Both the position numbers and the translations under genes were made by a program. Below are positions 16,941 to 25,912 of a stretch of DNA of 64,000 bases, piece by piece (within the stretch, counting starts at the first letter, position 1; every line of letters begins with the position of its first letter). The stretch spans positions 95,308-159,307 of the forward strand of contig NZ_KB899916.1 of NCBI RefSeq assembly GCF_000378465.1, read 5' to 3'. The notes beneath the pieces are model-generated. The model had not been told where the DNA came from. It worked only from the letters and a program-made list of their open reading frames with translations, and ran no database searches. This DNA comes from Elioraea tepidiphila DSM 17972. Its GTDB lineage: Bacteria > Pseudomonadota > Alphaproteobacteria > Acetobacterales > Acetobacteraceae.

Positions 16941-19261
16941 GCCGCCTTCGCCGCCGCGATCGTCCGCCACAGCCGTTCCGGCGTGACCGGCATGTCGACG
17001 TGCTTCACCCCGTCCTCGGCCAGCGCATCGACCACGGCGTTGATCACCGCCGGCGGGCTGCCGACGGCACCCGCCTCGCCCGCGCCCTTCACGCCGAGCG
17101 GGTTGGTCTCGCAGGGGATTTCGAGCAGATCGACATCGATGTCGGGCAGATCGTCGGCGCGCGGGATGCCGTAGTCCATGAAGGTGCCGGAGACGAGCTG
17201 GCCGTTCGCCGGGTCGTACACCGTGTGCTCGAGCACTGCCTGGCCGATCCCCTGCGCCACACCCCCGTGCACCTGGCCACGCACGATCAGCGGGTTGATC
17301 GCGTGGCCGACATCGTCGCAGACGATGTAGCGCACCACGTCCAGCGCGCCGGTCGCGGGGTCGATCTCCACCTCGGCGATGTGGCAGCCGTTCGGGAAGG
17401 TGTGTGCCTTGATCTCGGCGACCTCGGCCGCATCGAGCGTGGTCACGTCCTGCCCAGCGGCGGCCTTCTTCCGCTGCGTGAGCGCCAGGTCGATGATGCC
17501 GATGGCACGGTCGGTGCCGACGACACTGAACCTGCCCGCTTCGAACACGATGTCTGCGGGGGCGACCTCCAGCGCCTCGCCGGCCGCACGCTTGCCCTTC
17601 TCGATCACGGTCGCCGTGGTGGCGAGGATCGCCTGGCCCTCGGAGTAGAGGCTGCGGGCACCGCCCGTGCCGCCGCCGGTCGGGATCTCGTCGGAGTCGC
17701 CCTGCACCACACGGATCTTCTCGTGCGGAATCCCGAGTTCGGCCGCGGTCAGCATGATGTAGGCCGTCTCGTGCCCCTGGCCGGTCGATTGCGTGCCGAC
17801 CAGCACGTCCACCATACCATCCTCGGCGAAGCGGATCTCGGCACGCTCGGTCGGCGCCCCGCCCGTAGCTTCGAGATAGTAGGCAAGCCCGATGCCGCGC
17901 CGGCGGCCGCGTCGCGCCGCTTCCTGGCGCCGCTGCGGGAACCCGGCCCAGTCGATCTTCTTCAGCCCGGCATCGAGGACGGTGACGAAATCGCCGCTGT
18001 CATACGTCGCTCCCATCGGCGTCTTCCACGGCATGGCCGAGGGCGGCACCATGTTGCGGCGGCGGATCTCGACGCGGTCGATCTTCATCTCGCGCGCGGC
18101 CGTGTCGATCAGCCGCTCGACCACGTAGTTGGCCTCCGGCCGCCCGGCGCCGCGATAGGCATCGACCGGCGTGGTGTTGGTCAGCAGGCCAAGGACGTTC
18201 ACGTACACGGATTTGAAGCCATAGACGCTGGCGAGCACCTTGGAGCCAGCGCCGGTCGGGATGAACGGCGCGTAGTTCGAGAGATAGGCACCCATGTTGG
18301 CGAGGGTGCGCGTGCGCAGCGCGAGGAACCGGCCGTCCTTGTCGAGGGCGAGTTCGCCGGTGGTGATGTTGTCGCGCCCATGCGTGTCGGAGAGGAACGC
18401 CTCCGACCGCTCCGACGCCCACTTCACCGGCCGGCCGAGCGCGCGCGCGGCGAAGCAGACCATCACGTGCTCTGGATAAAGGAACAGCTTCATCCCGAAT
18501 CCGCCGCCGACATCGGGCGTGATGACACGGAACTGCTCGGGCGGCAGGTTGAAGACGAACTTCGCCAGCATGTCCTTGAGCTGCCAAGAGCCCTGGGTAT
18601 TGGCGTGCAGCGTGAAGCGGTTCGAGGTGGCATCGTACTCGGCGACGGCCGCGCGCGCTTCCATCGAGGCGACGACGATTCGGTTGTTCACCACGGTCAG
18701 CCGGGTGACGTGGGCGGCCTCCTTGAACAGCCGGTCGGTTTCGGCCTTGTCGCCCGTTTCCCAGTCGAAGCAGAGGTTACGTGCGACCCCATCCCAAACG
18801 AGCGGCGCGCTCGCCTCGTGCGCGCGGGCGAGCTCGGTGACCGAGGGCAGTTCCTCGTAGTCCACCGCCAGCGCCTCGGCGCCGTCGCGCGCGGCCTGGG
18901 GCGTTTCGCCCACCACGAAGGCGACCGGATCGCCGACATGGCGCACCCGGCCGACGGCGAGCGCGGGCCGCGGCGTCTCGGCGCGCGGCGAGCCGTCACG
19001 GCTCTTGAGCGGGATCATGCAGGGCACGTCACCGAGCCCGGCCTTCTTCAGGTCCTCGCCTGTGAACACGCCGAGCACGCCCTTGACGGCGAGTGCGGGC
19101 GCCTTGTCGATCGAACGGATCGCCGCATGCGCGTAGGGGCTGCGCACCACCACGCCCCAGCTCTGGCCGGGCAGGCTGACGTCATCGGTGTAGCGCCCGT
19201 GGCCGCGCAACAGGCGCGGATCCTCGACACGGCGCATCGGCTGGCTGAGCCCGAACTTCAT
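16937..19261 (-). CDS. Molybdenum hydroxylase large subunit, form II CoxL-like
   Basis: Molybdopterin-binding subunit of the xanthine oxidase family, 774 residues. The ATG at 19261 follows GGGGAGCGTCAGG. The active-site loop reads AYRGAGR (368-374), the form II signature, not the cysteine-containing loop of true aerobic CO dehydrogenase. CO oxidation is therefore not supported. GGGFGMK (252-258) and a C-terminal KGAGEAG with the catalytic glutamate are intact. The usual iron-sulfur (CoxS) and FAD (CoxM) subunits are not adjacent. The substrate is probably an aldehyde, purine-like or aromatic ring compound. Confidence 0.9.
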   Translation of the reverse strand: MKFGLSQPMRRVEDPRLLRGHGRYTDDVSLPGQSWGVVVRSPYAHAAIRSIDKAPALAVKGVLGVFTGEDLKKAGLGDVPCMIPLKSRDGSPRAETPRPALAVGRVRHVGDPVAFVVGETPQAARDGAEALAVDYEELPSVTELARAHEASAPLVWDGVARNLCFDWETGDKAETDRLFKEAAHVTRLTVVNNRIVVASMEARAAVAEYDATSNRFTLHANTQGSWQLKDMLAKFVFNLPPEQFRVITPDVGGGFGMKLFLYPEHVMVCFAARALGRPVKWASERSEAFLSDTHGRDNITTGELALDKDGRFLALRTRTLANMGAYLSNYAPFIPTGAGSKVLASVYGFKSVYVNVLGLLTNTTPVDAYRGAGRPEANYVVERLIDTAAREMKIDRVEIRRRNMVPPSAMPWKTPMGATYDSGDFVTVLDAGLKKIDWAGFPQRRQEAARRGRRRGIGLAYYLEATGGAPTERAEIRFAEDGMVDVLVGTQSTGQGHETAYIMLTAAELGIPHEKIRVVQGDSDEIPTGGGTGGARSLYSEGQAILATTATVIEKGKRAAGEALEVAPADIVFEAGRFSVVGTDRAIGIIDLALTQRKKAAAGQDVTTLDAAEVAEIKAHTFPNGCHIAEVEIDPATGALDVVRYIVCDDVGHAINPLIVRGQVHGGVAQGIGQAVLEHTVYDPANGQLVSGTFMDYGIPRADDLPDIDVDLLEIPCETNPLGVKGAGEAGAVGSPPAVINAVVDALAEDGVKHVDMPVTPERLWRTIAAAKAA

Positions 19262-19351
19262 CCTGACGCTCCCCGGGGTTGCAACGTTTCGCCGCACAGC
19301 ATGTGGCCGAGCGGTATGCTTCGCCAAGCCCCCCGGCTCCGGAGTCGCGCC

Positions 19352-20437
19352 GTGCCCCCAGACCCGCCTCCCTACGCGCAGTTCGAGCGGCTGCTGGCGC
19401 TGGCCCTGCCGGGACTGCTGGCGGTGGCCTGCTTCATCGTGATCGCGCCCTTCGCCGCGGCCCTGCTCTGGGCCGCTGTGATCGTGGTGTCGGTCTGGCG
19501 CCCGCTCGAATGGCTGACCGCGCGGCTCGGCGGCCGGCGCGGGCTGGTCGGGGTGCTGCTGACGCTCGCGGCCCTCGCCGTGATCGTCGGCCCCGCGGTC
19601 GCGCTTGGTGACGCCGCGGTCTCGGCGATCCCCGAACTCCGCGCCATGGCGGACGATCTCGGCGCCGCGGCCCGGACCCACGGGCCGGCGCTGCTGGCGC
19701 AGCTCCCCGTCGTCGGCGAGCGCGCGGCCGCGACCTGGAGCGCGATGGTGGAGGATGTCGGGCCCCTGGTGGAGGCGGCCGGCAAGGTCGCGCCCGAGGT
19801 CGGCGCGTGGCTCGCCCGTCAGACGCTCGCGCTGGGCCTGACCATGCTCCAACTGCTGCTGGTCTGCCTCGCCAGCGGGGTGATGTACGCGCGCGGGCCC
19901 GCCGGGGCGCAGCTTGTGCAACGGCTCGCCGAGCGGATCGGCGGCGCCGACGGGATCGAGACGCTGGAAGTAGCGGTGCGCGCGATCCGCGCGGTCTCGG
20001 CAGGTGTGGTCGGCACCGCGGCCGTGCAGGCCGTTCTCGCCTGGCTCGGTTTCGCGCTCGCCGGCGTGCCGGCACCCTTTGCGCTCGCGATCGGCGTCCT
20101 GGTGCTGGGTATCGTGCAGATCGGCCCGTTACCCGTGTGGGTGCCGGTGGTGGTGTGGATGTTCGCCACCAGCGAAAACACGCTGGCCAACATCCTGCTG
20201 CTGATCTGGAGTGCCGGCGTGGTTCAGACGGTGGACAACGTGCTGCGGCCGCTGCTGATCAGCCGCGGCGCCCGCCTGCCGCTGCTGCTGATGCTGGTCG
20301 GCGTGCTCGGCGGGCTGATCTCGATGGGGCTGATCGGGGTGTTCCTCGGCCCGACCATCCTCGGCGTCGGCTACGTGCTGCTGCGCCGCTGGTTGGGACT
20401 CGAGCCGATCCCGAGCGCGCCCTCAGCGTCCGGCTGA
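19352..20437 (+). CDS. AI-2E family transporter (YdiK/PerM-like)
   Basis: Polytopic membrane protein of 361 residues. The GTG at 19352 is chosen because GGAG lies at 19341-19344 with ideal spacing. ATGs at 19301 and 19316 lack this and would add a non-homologous leader. Two N-terminal helix pairs, a long periplasmic segment with amphipathic helix (ELRAMADDLGAA), and the conserved C-terminal core (PLPVWVPVVVWMF, LISMGLIGVFLGPTILGV) mark the AI-2E exporter-like family. The actual substrate of most members is unknown. Its last 15 bases overlap the convergent protease gene. Confidence 0.9.
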   Translation: MPPDPPPYAQFERLLALALPGLLAVACFIVIAPFAAALLWAAVIVVSVWRPLEWLTARLGGRRGLVGVLLTLAALAVIVGPAVALGDAAVSAIPELRAMADDLGAAARTHGPALLAQLPVVGERAAATWSAMVEDVGPLVEAAGKVAPEVGAWLARQTLALGLTMLQLLLVCLASGVMYARGPAGAQLVQRLAERIGGADGIETLEVAVRAIRAVSAGVVGTAAVQAVLAWLGFALAGVPAPFALAIGVLVLGIVQIGPLPVWVPVVVWMFATSENTLANILLLIWSAGVVQTVDNVLRPLLISRGARLPLLLMLVGVLGGLISMGLIGVFLGPTILGVGYVLLRRWLGLEPIPSAPSASG

Positions 20438-21139
20438 GGCGATCAGCCGGCGCGCCTCGTCGATCGCCGGGCCGATCCCGAGCACGAACACCTCGCGCCC
20501 CTCGGGGCGGAGCAGCCCATCGACATCGGCGCCCGTGAGCATGCCGAGCAGCGGCGCCGCGCCGGGCGAGACGAGCGCCGTCGTCAGACCGAGCACCGCG
20601 CCGTCCGGGCCGACCACGGGGCCGCCGGAGTAGCCCATCAGCGCGCCCATCCGGGCGATGAAACCCTGGCCCAGACCATCGATCGCGGCGTCATGCTCCA
20701 TCACCCAGCCCTGGGCGAGGCCCGGTCCCACCGTGGTCGTCCCGGCCGCCCAGACCGGCTGGGCCGGGAGCGGTCCGGCCTTCGCGGTGCGCGCGGGGGC
20801 GAGGAACCCCTCGGGCACGCGCAGCACCGCCAGATCCATCGCCTCCGACCGCCCGATCAGGGTCGCGCTCGCCCGCGTCCCGTCGTCACGCACCAGCGTC
20901 GCGCCTTCCACGGCCATGCCGCCGAGCCGCATCACGTGGCTGTTCGTCAGCACATGGCGGTCGTCGATCGCCACCGCCGAGCCGAGCCCGCCGAGCAGCG
21001 GCGGCGCGCCGATCACCACCGCGGCGTAGCTCTGCCGCGCCACTGGCTCGACCGGCGTGCCGACCGTGGCGGGGCCCGGAACGCTGGCACAGGCAGCGAC
21101 GGCAAGCGCGAGAGCGAGGGCGGGAAGGGTTCGGCGCAT
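20423..21139 (-). CDS. Trypsin-like serine protease, predicted lipoprotein
   Basis: Secreted S1-family protease of 238 residues. The start at 21139 has GAGG upstream. The signal peptide ends in a lipobox AVAAC, so Cys17 would be lipidated and the enzyme tethered to a membrane. The catalytic triad is readable: His68 in LTNSHVM, Asp102 in AMDLAVLRV, and Ser171 in GYSGGPVVG, where the usual GNSGGP has Tyr for Asn. There is no PDZ domain, so it is smaller than DegP-type proteases. It is divergent from the first Liv operon, with no evident functional link. Confidence 0.87.
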   Translation of the reverse strand: MRRTLPALALALAVAACASVPGPATVGTPVEPVARQSYAAVVIGAPPLLGGLGSAVAIDDRHVLTNSHVMRLGGMAVEGATLVRDDGTRASATLIGRSEAMDLAVLRVPEGFLAPARTAKAGPLPAQPVWAAGTTTVGPGLAQGWVMEHDAAIDGLGQGFIARMGALMGYSGGPVVGPDGAVLGLTTALVSPGAAPLLGMLTGADVDGLLRPEGREVFVLGIGPAIDEARRLIASAGR

Positions 21140-21306
21140 CGCGGCGATCCTCGGGTGCGGGGGCATGCCAGGATGAAACCGCAATTGCTTGAACGAAGAG
21201 TGAACAGACGATCGTAGGAGCGCCGGGGTGCCGTGCTTGCCGCGCATTCCCGCTCTTGCGCCGCAGCATGGCTTTTTGGCAGGCTGCGCGTCGCAGGGGG
21301 AGGCCA

Positions 21307-22062
21307 TTGGGCAACGACGTCGTTCTTGAAACCGAGGGATTGACCAAGGAGTTCCTCGGGTTTGTCGCGGTGAAGGATGTCGCGCTTCGGGTCAGGCGCG
21401 GCACCATCCACGCGCTGATCGGCCCGAACGGCGCCGGCAAGACCACGGTGTTCAACCTGCTCACCAAGTTCCTGGAACCGAGCGCGGGCGCGATCCGCTT
21501 TGACGGACGCGACATCACCGGCCTCAAACCCGCCGAGGTGGCGCGGCTCGGCATGGTGCGCAGCTTCCAGATCTCGGCCGTGTTCCCGCACCTCACGGCA
21601 CTCGAGAATGTCCGGCTGGCGCTCCAGCGCGAGCGCGGCTCGTCCTACGATTTTTGGCGCCCTGAACGTCTGCTCGCGCGCTACGAGGACCGCGCGCGCG
21701 CCCTGCTGGCCGATGTCGGTCTCGACGGCTACGAGGACGTCCTGGCGGGCCTGCTCCCCTACGGACGCAAGCGCGCGCTGGAGATCGCGACCACGCTCGC
21801 GCTCGATCCGCCGATGATGCTGCTCGACGAACCCACCGCCGGCATGGCGCACGACGACGTCGACCGGGTGGTCGCGCTGGTGCGGCGGGTGCGCGAGGGC
21901 CGCACCATCCTGCTGGTGGAGCACAACCTGAAGGTGGTCGCCGGGCTGTCCGATACCATCACCGTGCTCACGCGCGGCCAGGTGCTGGCCGAGGGCGACT
22001 ACGCCGCGATCAGCGCCAACCCGGACGTGAAGGCCGCCTATATCGGGTCCGACGATGCTTGA
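21307..22062 (+). CDS. livG: Branched-chain amino acid-type ABC transporter ATPase LivG
   Basis: ATP-binding subunit, about 251 residues from the TTG at 21307, placed just after a GGGGGAGG run. ATGs at 21256 and 21268 are in frame but add a basic leader foreign to the family. Walker A is GPNGAGKTT, Walker B MMLLDEPTAGM, the switch histidine is in LLVEHNLKV, and the signature helix is the LivG-type LLPYGRKRALEIA. It is the first gene of a five-gene operon ordered livG-livF-binding protein-livH-livM. Confidence 0.92.
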   Translation: MGNDVVLETEGLTKEFLGFVAVKDVALRVRRGTIHALIGPNGAGKTTVFNLLTKFLEPSAGAIRFDGRDITGLKPAEVARLGMVRSFQISAVFPHLTALENVRLALQRERGSSYDFWRPERLLARYEDRARALLADVGLDGYEDVLAGLLPYGRKRALEIATTLALDPPMMLLDEPTAGMAHDDVDRVVALVRRVREGRTILLVEHNLKVVAGLSDTITVLTRGQVLAEGDYAAISANPDVKAAYIGSDDA

Positions 22063-22747
22063 GGTGCGGGGCCTGGAGGCCTGGTACGGCGAGAGCCACG
22101 TACTGCACGGGGTCGATCTCGACGTCGGCGACGGCGAGATCGTCACGCTGCTTGGTCGCAACGGCGCCGGCAAGAGCACGACCATCAAGGCGATCATGGG
22201 CGTGGTGGAGAGCCGCAAGGGCTCGATCCGCTACAACGGCACCGAGACGATCGGGCTCGCACCGGACCGCATCGCGAGGCTGGGCATCGCCTGGTGCCCG
22301 GAGGAGCGCGGCATCTTCGCCAGCCTGACGGTGAAGGAGAACCTGCTGCTGCCCCCCGAGATCGCGCCGAGCCAAGTCGATCTCGACCGCATCTACACGT
22401 TGTTCCCCAACCTGAAGGAACGCCTCTCCAGCCCAGGCACCAAGCTCTCGGGGGGCGAGCAGCAGATGCTGGCGATCGCGCGCATCATGCGCACCGGCGC
22501 CAAGCTGATGCTGCTCGACGAGCCGACCGAGGGGCTTGCCCCGGTGATCATCCAGCAGATCGGGCGGACCGTGCAGGCGCTGAAGGAGATCGGCCTGACC
22601 GTGCTGCTGGTCGAGCAGAACTTCCGATTCGCGCAGAAGGTCGCGGATCGGCACTATGTCATGGAGCACGGGCGGATCGTCGACATGATCCCCCGGGCTG
22701 AACTCGAGGCCAGCATGGACCGTCTGCACAGTTATCTCGGCGTGTAG
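22055..22747 (+). CDS. livF: Branched-chain amino acid-type ABC transporter ATPase LivF
   Basis: Second ATPase of the importer, 230 residues, overlapping livG by 8 bases. Walker A GRNGAGKSTT, signature LSGGEQQMLAIAR, Walker B LMLLDEPTEGLAP and LLVEQNFRFA are all canonical for LivF. It pairs with LivG to power the LivHM permeases. Confidence 0.94.
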   Translation: MLEVRGLEAWYGESHVLHGVDLDVGDGEIVTLLGRNGAGKSTTIKAIMGVVESRKGSIRYNGTETIGLAPDRIARLGIAWCPEERGIFASLTVKENLLLPPEIAPSQVDLDRIYTLFPNLKERLSSPGTKLSGGEQQMLAIARIMRTGAKLMLLDEPTEGLAPVIIQQIGRTVQALKEIGLTVLLVEQNFRFAQKVADRHYVMEHGRIVDMIPRAELEASMDRLHSYLGV

Positions 22748-22774
22748 GGCGGCCGACACAGGGAGAGAGAACCG

Positions 22775-24019
22775 ATGGCATTCAACCGACGCACGCTGCT
22801 CGCAGGCGCCGCCGCCGGCGCGGCCCTGCCGCTCGTCACGCCGTTGCGCCATGCGCGCGCCCAGGCGGCGAACACGATCCGGATCGGCGTGCTGAACGAC
22901 CAGTCCGGCCTCTACCGCGACCTCTCGGGACCTGGTTCGACCCAGGCCGTGCGGCTGGCGATCCAGGAGAGCGGGATCACCACCCGCGGCGTGAACGTCG
23001 AGGTGGTCGAGGCCGATCACCAGAACCGCCCTGATGTGGGCTCGACCGTGGTCCGCCAGTGGCTCGATCGCGACAACTTCGACGTGATCGTCGATGTCCC
23101 CACCTCGTCGGTGGCGCTCGCCGTGAACACGCTGGTGCGTGAGCGCAACAAGGTCTTCCTCTGCTCCGGTGCCGCGACCTCCGATCTCAGCGGACCCGCC
23201 TGCTCGCCGAACACGATCCACTGGACCTACGACACCTGGATGCTGGCGCGCGGCACGGGCGGGGCGATGGTCGCCGCCGGTGGCCGGACCTGGTTCTTCA
23301 TCACGGCCGACTATGCGTTCGGCCACGCTCTCGAGCGCGATGTGTCGGCCTTCGTGCGCAACGCCGGCGGGCAGGTCGTCGGCTCGGTGCGCACGCCGTT
23401 CCCGGGCACGACCGACTTCTCCTCGTTCCTGCTGCAGGCACAGCAGAGCCGCGCCCAGGTGATCGGCCTCGCCAACGCCGGCGGCGACACGATCAACTCG
23501 ATCAAGCAGGCCGCCGAGTTCGGCATCACGCGCCGCGGCACCCGGCTTGCGGGTCTGCTGGTGTTCATCACCGACGTGCACGCCCTTGGCCTGCCGACGT
23601 CCCAGGGGCTCGTGCTGACCGAGACGTTCTACTGGGATCTGAACGACCGCACGCGCGCCTTCACCCAGCGCCTCGGCCGGATGCCGAACGACGTTCGGCC
23701 GTCGATGGTGCAGGCCGGCTGCTACTCGGCGGTGCTGCACTACCTGAAGGCGGTGGAGGCGATGGGCGTTGCCGCAGCCAAGGCGTCCGGTGCTGCCGCC
23801 GTCGAACGGATGAAGAGCATCCCGACCTCCGACGACTGCTTCGGCGAAGGCACGATCCGCCCCGACGGCCGCAAGATCCACGCCGCCTATCTGTTCCAGG
23901 TGAAGACGCCCCAGGAGAGCCGCGGGCCCTGGGACTACTACAAGCTGCTCCAGACCATTCCCGCGAACGAGGCGTTCCGCCCCGTGACCGAGGGCAACTG
24001 CCCGCTGGTCCGCACCTGA
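22775..24019 (+). CDS. ABC transporter solute-binding protein, Liv/HAAT family
   Basis: Periplasmic type I binding protein of 414 residues. The N-terminus MAFNRRTLLAGAAAGAALPL is a twin-arginine-like signal peptide cleaved near HARAQ. The mature part begins NTIRIGVLNDQSGLYRDLSG, the standard HAAT ligand-binding start. A strong AGGGAGAGAG precedes the ATG. Members bind branched-chain or other amino acids, amides or aromatic acids; this one cannot be assigned. It sits between the ATPases and permeases, followed by a strong intercistronic hairpin. Confidence 0.92.
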   Translation: MAFNRRTLLAGAAAGAALPLVTPLRHARAQAANTIRIGVLNDQSGLYRDLSGPGSTQAVRLAIQESGITTRGVNVEVVEADHQNRPDVGSTVVRQWLDRDNFDVIVDVPTSSVALAVNTLVRERNKVFLCSGAATSDLSGPACSPNTIHWTYDTWMLARGTGGAMVAAGGRTWFFITADYAFGHALERDVSAFVRNAGGQVVGSVRTPFPGTTDFSSFLLQAQQSRAQVIGLANAGGDTINSIKQAAEFGITRRGTRLAGLLVFITDVHALGLPTSQGLVLTETFYWDLNDRTRAFTQRLGRMPNDVRPSMVQAGCYSAVLHYLKAVEAMGVAAAKASGAAAVERMKSIPTSDDCFGEGTIRPDGRKIHAAYLFQVKTPQESRGPWDYYKLLQTIPANEAFRPVTEGNCPLVRT

Positions 24020-24026
24020 CGGAGAC

Positions 24027-24049
24027 GGGGGCGGGTCAAACCCGCCCCC
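24027..24049 (+). terminator. Intercistronic hairpin between binding protein and livH
   Basis: GGGGGCGGGT and ACCCGCCCCC form a perfect 10-base stem with a 3-base loop, 7 bases after the binding-protein stop. There is no T-run. Such stems commonly stabilise or partly terminate the upstream mRNA so that the binding protein outnumbers the permeases. Confidence 0.6.
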
Positions 24050-24071
24050 TCTCGATGCGCCGCCGCGATCC

Positions 24072-24956
24072 ATGACCGAGCTCTGGTACGACCTCGAGCC
24101 GTTCCTGCAGCAGGGCACGCTCGGCCTCGTCAACGGCGCGTTCTACGCGCTGCTGTCCCTCGGGCTTGCCGTCATCTTCGGCATGCTGAACGTGATCAAC
24201 TTCGCCCACGGGGCGCAGTTCATGCTCGGCGCCGTGGTTGCCTGGATGCTGCTCACCTATGCCGGCATCGGCTACTGGGGTGCGCTGCTGCTGAGCCCGC
24301 TGATCGTCGGCCTGCTCGGCGTGGTGATCGAGCGGACCATGATCAGCCGGCTCTACAAGCTCGATCACTTGTACGGGCTGCTGCTGACCTTCGGCCTCGC
24401 GCTGATCATCGAGGGCTTGGTGCGAAACCAGTACGGCGTCTCCGGCCTGCCCTACGGCGTGCCGGACGCCTTCCGCATGCCCCCGGTCGATCTCGGCTAC
24501 ATGCTGATGCCGGCCTACCGGTTCTGGATCGTGGTCGTGTCGATCACGGTGTGCCTCGGCACCTGGTATGCGATCGAAAAGACCAAGCTCGGCTCCTACC
24601 TGCGCGCGGCGGTCGAGCGGCCGCAGCTCGTGCAGGCATTCGGCGTCAACGTGCCGCTGATGATGACGGCGACCTACGGCACGGGCGTGGCGCTCGCCGC
24701 CTTCGCCGGCGTGCTCGCCGCCCCGGTCTACAGCGTCCATCCCGGCATGGGGGCCAACTTCATCATCATCGTGTTCGCGGTGGTCGTGATCGGCGGGATG
24801 GGCTCGATCATGGGCTCGGTCGTCTCCGGCTACGCGCTCGGCATGATCGAAGGGTTCACGCGGGTCTATTATCCGGAGGCATCCGCGACCGTTGTGTTCG
24901 TGATCATGGCGATCGTGCTGCTGGTGCGGCCGGCCGGTCTGTTCGGGCGCGCCTGA
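24072..24956 (+). CDS. livH: Branched-chain amino acid-type ABC transporter permease LivH
   Basis: Inner-membrane permease of 294 residues with about eight helices. The LivH hallmarks LGLVNGAFYALLSLGLAVIFG, NVINFAHGAQFMLGA and the C-terminal VVIGGMGSIMGSVVSG are present. It is followed after one base by livM, its heterodimer partner. Confidence 0.94.
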   Translation: MTELWYDLEPFLQQGTLGLVNGAFYALLSLGLAVIFGMLNVINFAHGAQFMLGAVVAWMLLTYAGIGYWGALLLSPLIVGLLGVVIERTMISRLYKLDHLYGLLLTFGLALIIEGLVRNQYGVSGLPYGVPDAFRMPPVDLGYMLMPAYRFWIVVVSITVCLGTWYAIEKTKLGSYLRAAVERPQLVQAFGVNVPLMMTATYGTGVALAAFAGVLAAPVYSVHPGMGANFIIIVFAVVVIGGMGSIMGSVVSGYALGMIEGFTRVYYPEASATVVFVIMAIVLLVRPAGLFGRA

Positions 24957-24957
24957 C

Positions 24958-25881
24958 ATGCCGAACTCGCAGCGGATCGCCCTCGTCGTCCTGATCGCGC
25001 TGATCGCGATCGGACCGTTCTTCTTCTTCCCCGTGTTCCTGATGAAGGTGCTGTGCTTCGCACTCTACGCCAGCGCTTTCAACCTGCTGCTCGGCTATGT
25101 CGGGTTGCTGTCCTTCGGTCATGCGGCGTATTTCGGCATGGGGTCGTACCTGTCCGCCCATGCGGCCAAGGTCTGGGGCCTGACGCCGGAGCTCGCGATC
25201 CTGACCGGCGGGCTCACGAGTATGGCGCTGGGCGCCGCGTTCGGTTTCCTCGCGATCCGGCGCCAGGGCATCTACTTCGCGATGATCACGCTGGCGCTGG
25301 CGCAGATGGTGTACTTCTTCTGCGTGCAGGCGCCGTTCACCGGCGGTGAGGACGGGATCCAGGCCGTGCCGCGCGGCTATCTGTTCGGCGTGCTCGACCT
25401 GCGCAGCGACTTCACCCTCTACTGGGTGGTGGCGGCGATCGTGCTTGCCTGCTTCCTGTTCCTCTACCGGATCGTGCACAGCCCGTTCGGCCAGGTGCTG
25501 AAGGCGATCCGCGACAACGAGCCGCGCGCGACCTCGCTCGGCTATCGCACCGACAGCTACAAGCTGATCGCCTTCGTGCTGTCCGCGACGATCGCGGGCA
25601 TCGCCGGCGGGACCAAGGCGATCGTGTTCCAGATCGCGACGCTGACCGATGTCAACTGGCCGATGAGCGGCGAGGCCGTGCTGATGACGCTGGTGGGCGG
25701 CATCGGCACGATGTTCGGGCCCGCGACCGGCGCACTGGTGATCGTGACCATGCAGAACGAGCTCGCCGAGTTCGGCGCCTGGGTGACGGTGATCCAGGGC
25801 GCGATCTTCGTCGCCTGCGTGCTGGCATTCCGCCGCGGCATCATCGGCGAGTTGCAGGCGAAGCTGCGCAAGCCGTTGTAA
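24958..25881 (+). CDS. livM: Branched-chain amino acid-type ABC transporter permease LivM
   Basis: Second permease, 307 residues with about nine helices. The family motifs are NLLLGYVGLLSFGHAAYFGMG, the EAA-like AIRDNEPRATSLGYRTDSYK and TLVGGIGTMFGPATGA. It ends the operon and is convergent with the MmgE/PrpD gene across a bidirectional hairpin. Confidence 0.94.
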   Translation: MPNSQRIALVVLIALIAIGPFFFFPVFLMKVLCFALYASAFNLLLGYVGLLSFGHAAYFGMGSYLSAHAAKVWGLTPELAILTGGLTSMALGAAFGFLAIRRQGIYFAMITLALAQMVYFFCVQAPFTGGEDGIQAVPRGYLFGVLDLRSDFTLYWVVAAIVLACFLFLYRIVHSPFGQVLKAIRDNEPRATSLGYRTDSYKLIAFVLSATIAGIAGGTKAIVFQIATLTDVNWPMSGEAVLMTLVGGIGTMFGPATGALVIVTMQNELAEFGAWVTVIQGAIFVACVLAFRRGIIGELQAKLRKPL

Positions 25882-25912
25882 GGATGGGAAAGGGCCGGAA
25901 GGCCCCCTATCC
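25882..25912. terminator. Bidirectional hairpin between livM and MmgE/PrpD gene
   Basis: Inner stem GGGCC/GGCCC with a GGAA loop (25892-25905), and outer GGAT (25882-25885) pairing with ATCC (25909-25912). It lies in the 25-base gap of two convergent genes and includes the MmgE/PrpD stop codon. It can serve both strands. T-runs are absent. Confidence 0.5.

Noticed and set aside
16937..19261. Aerobic carbon monoxide dehydrogenase
   Set aside because: The active-site loop is AYRGAGR rather than the cysteine-bearing loop of true CoxL, and coxM and coxS are absent.
17000..19351. Large plus-strand extension upstream of the AI-2E gene
   Set aside because: It is antisense to the molybdenum hydroxylase. 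The well-placed Shine-Dalgarno and GTG at 19352 explain the gene without it.
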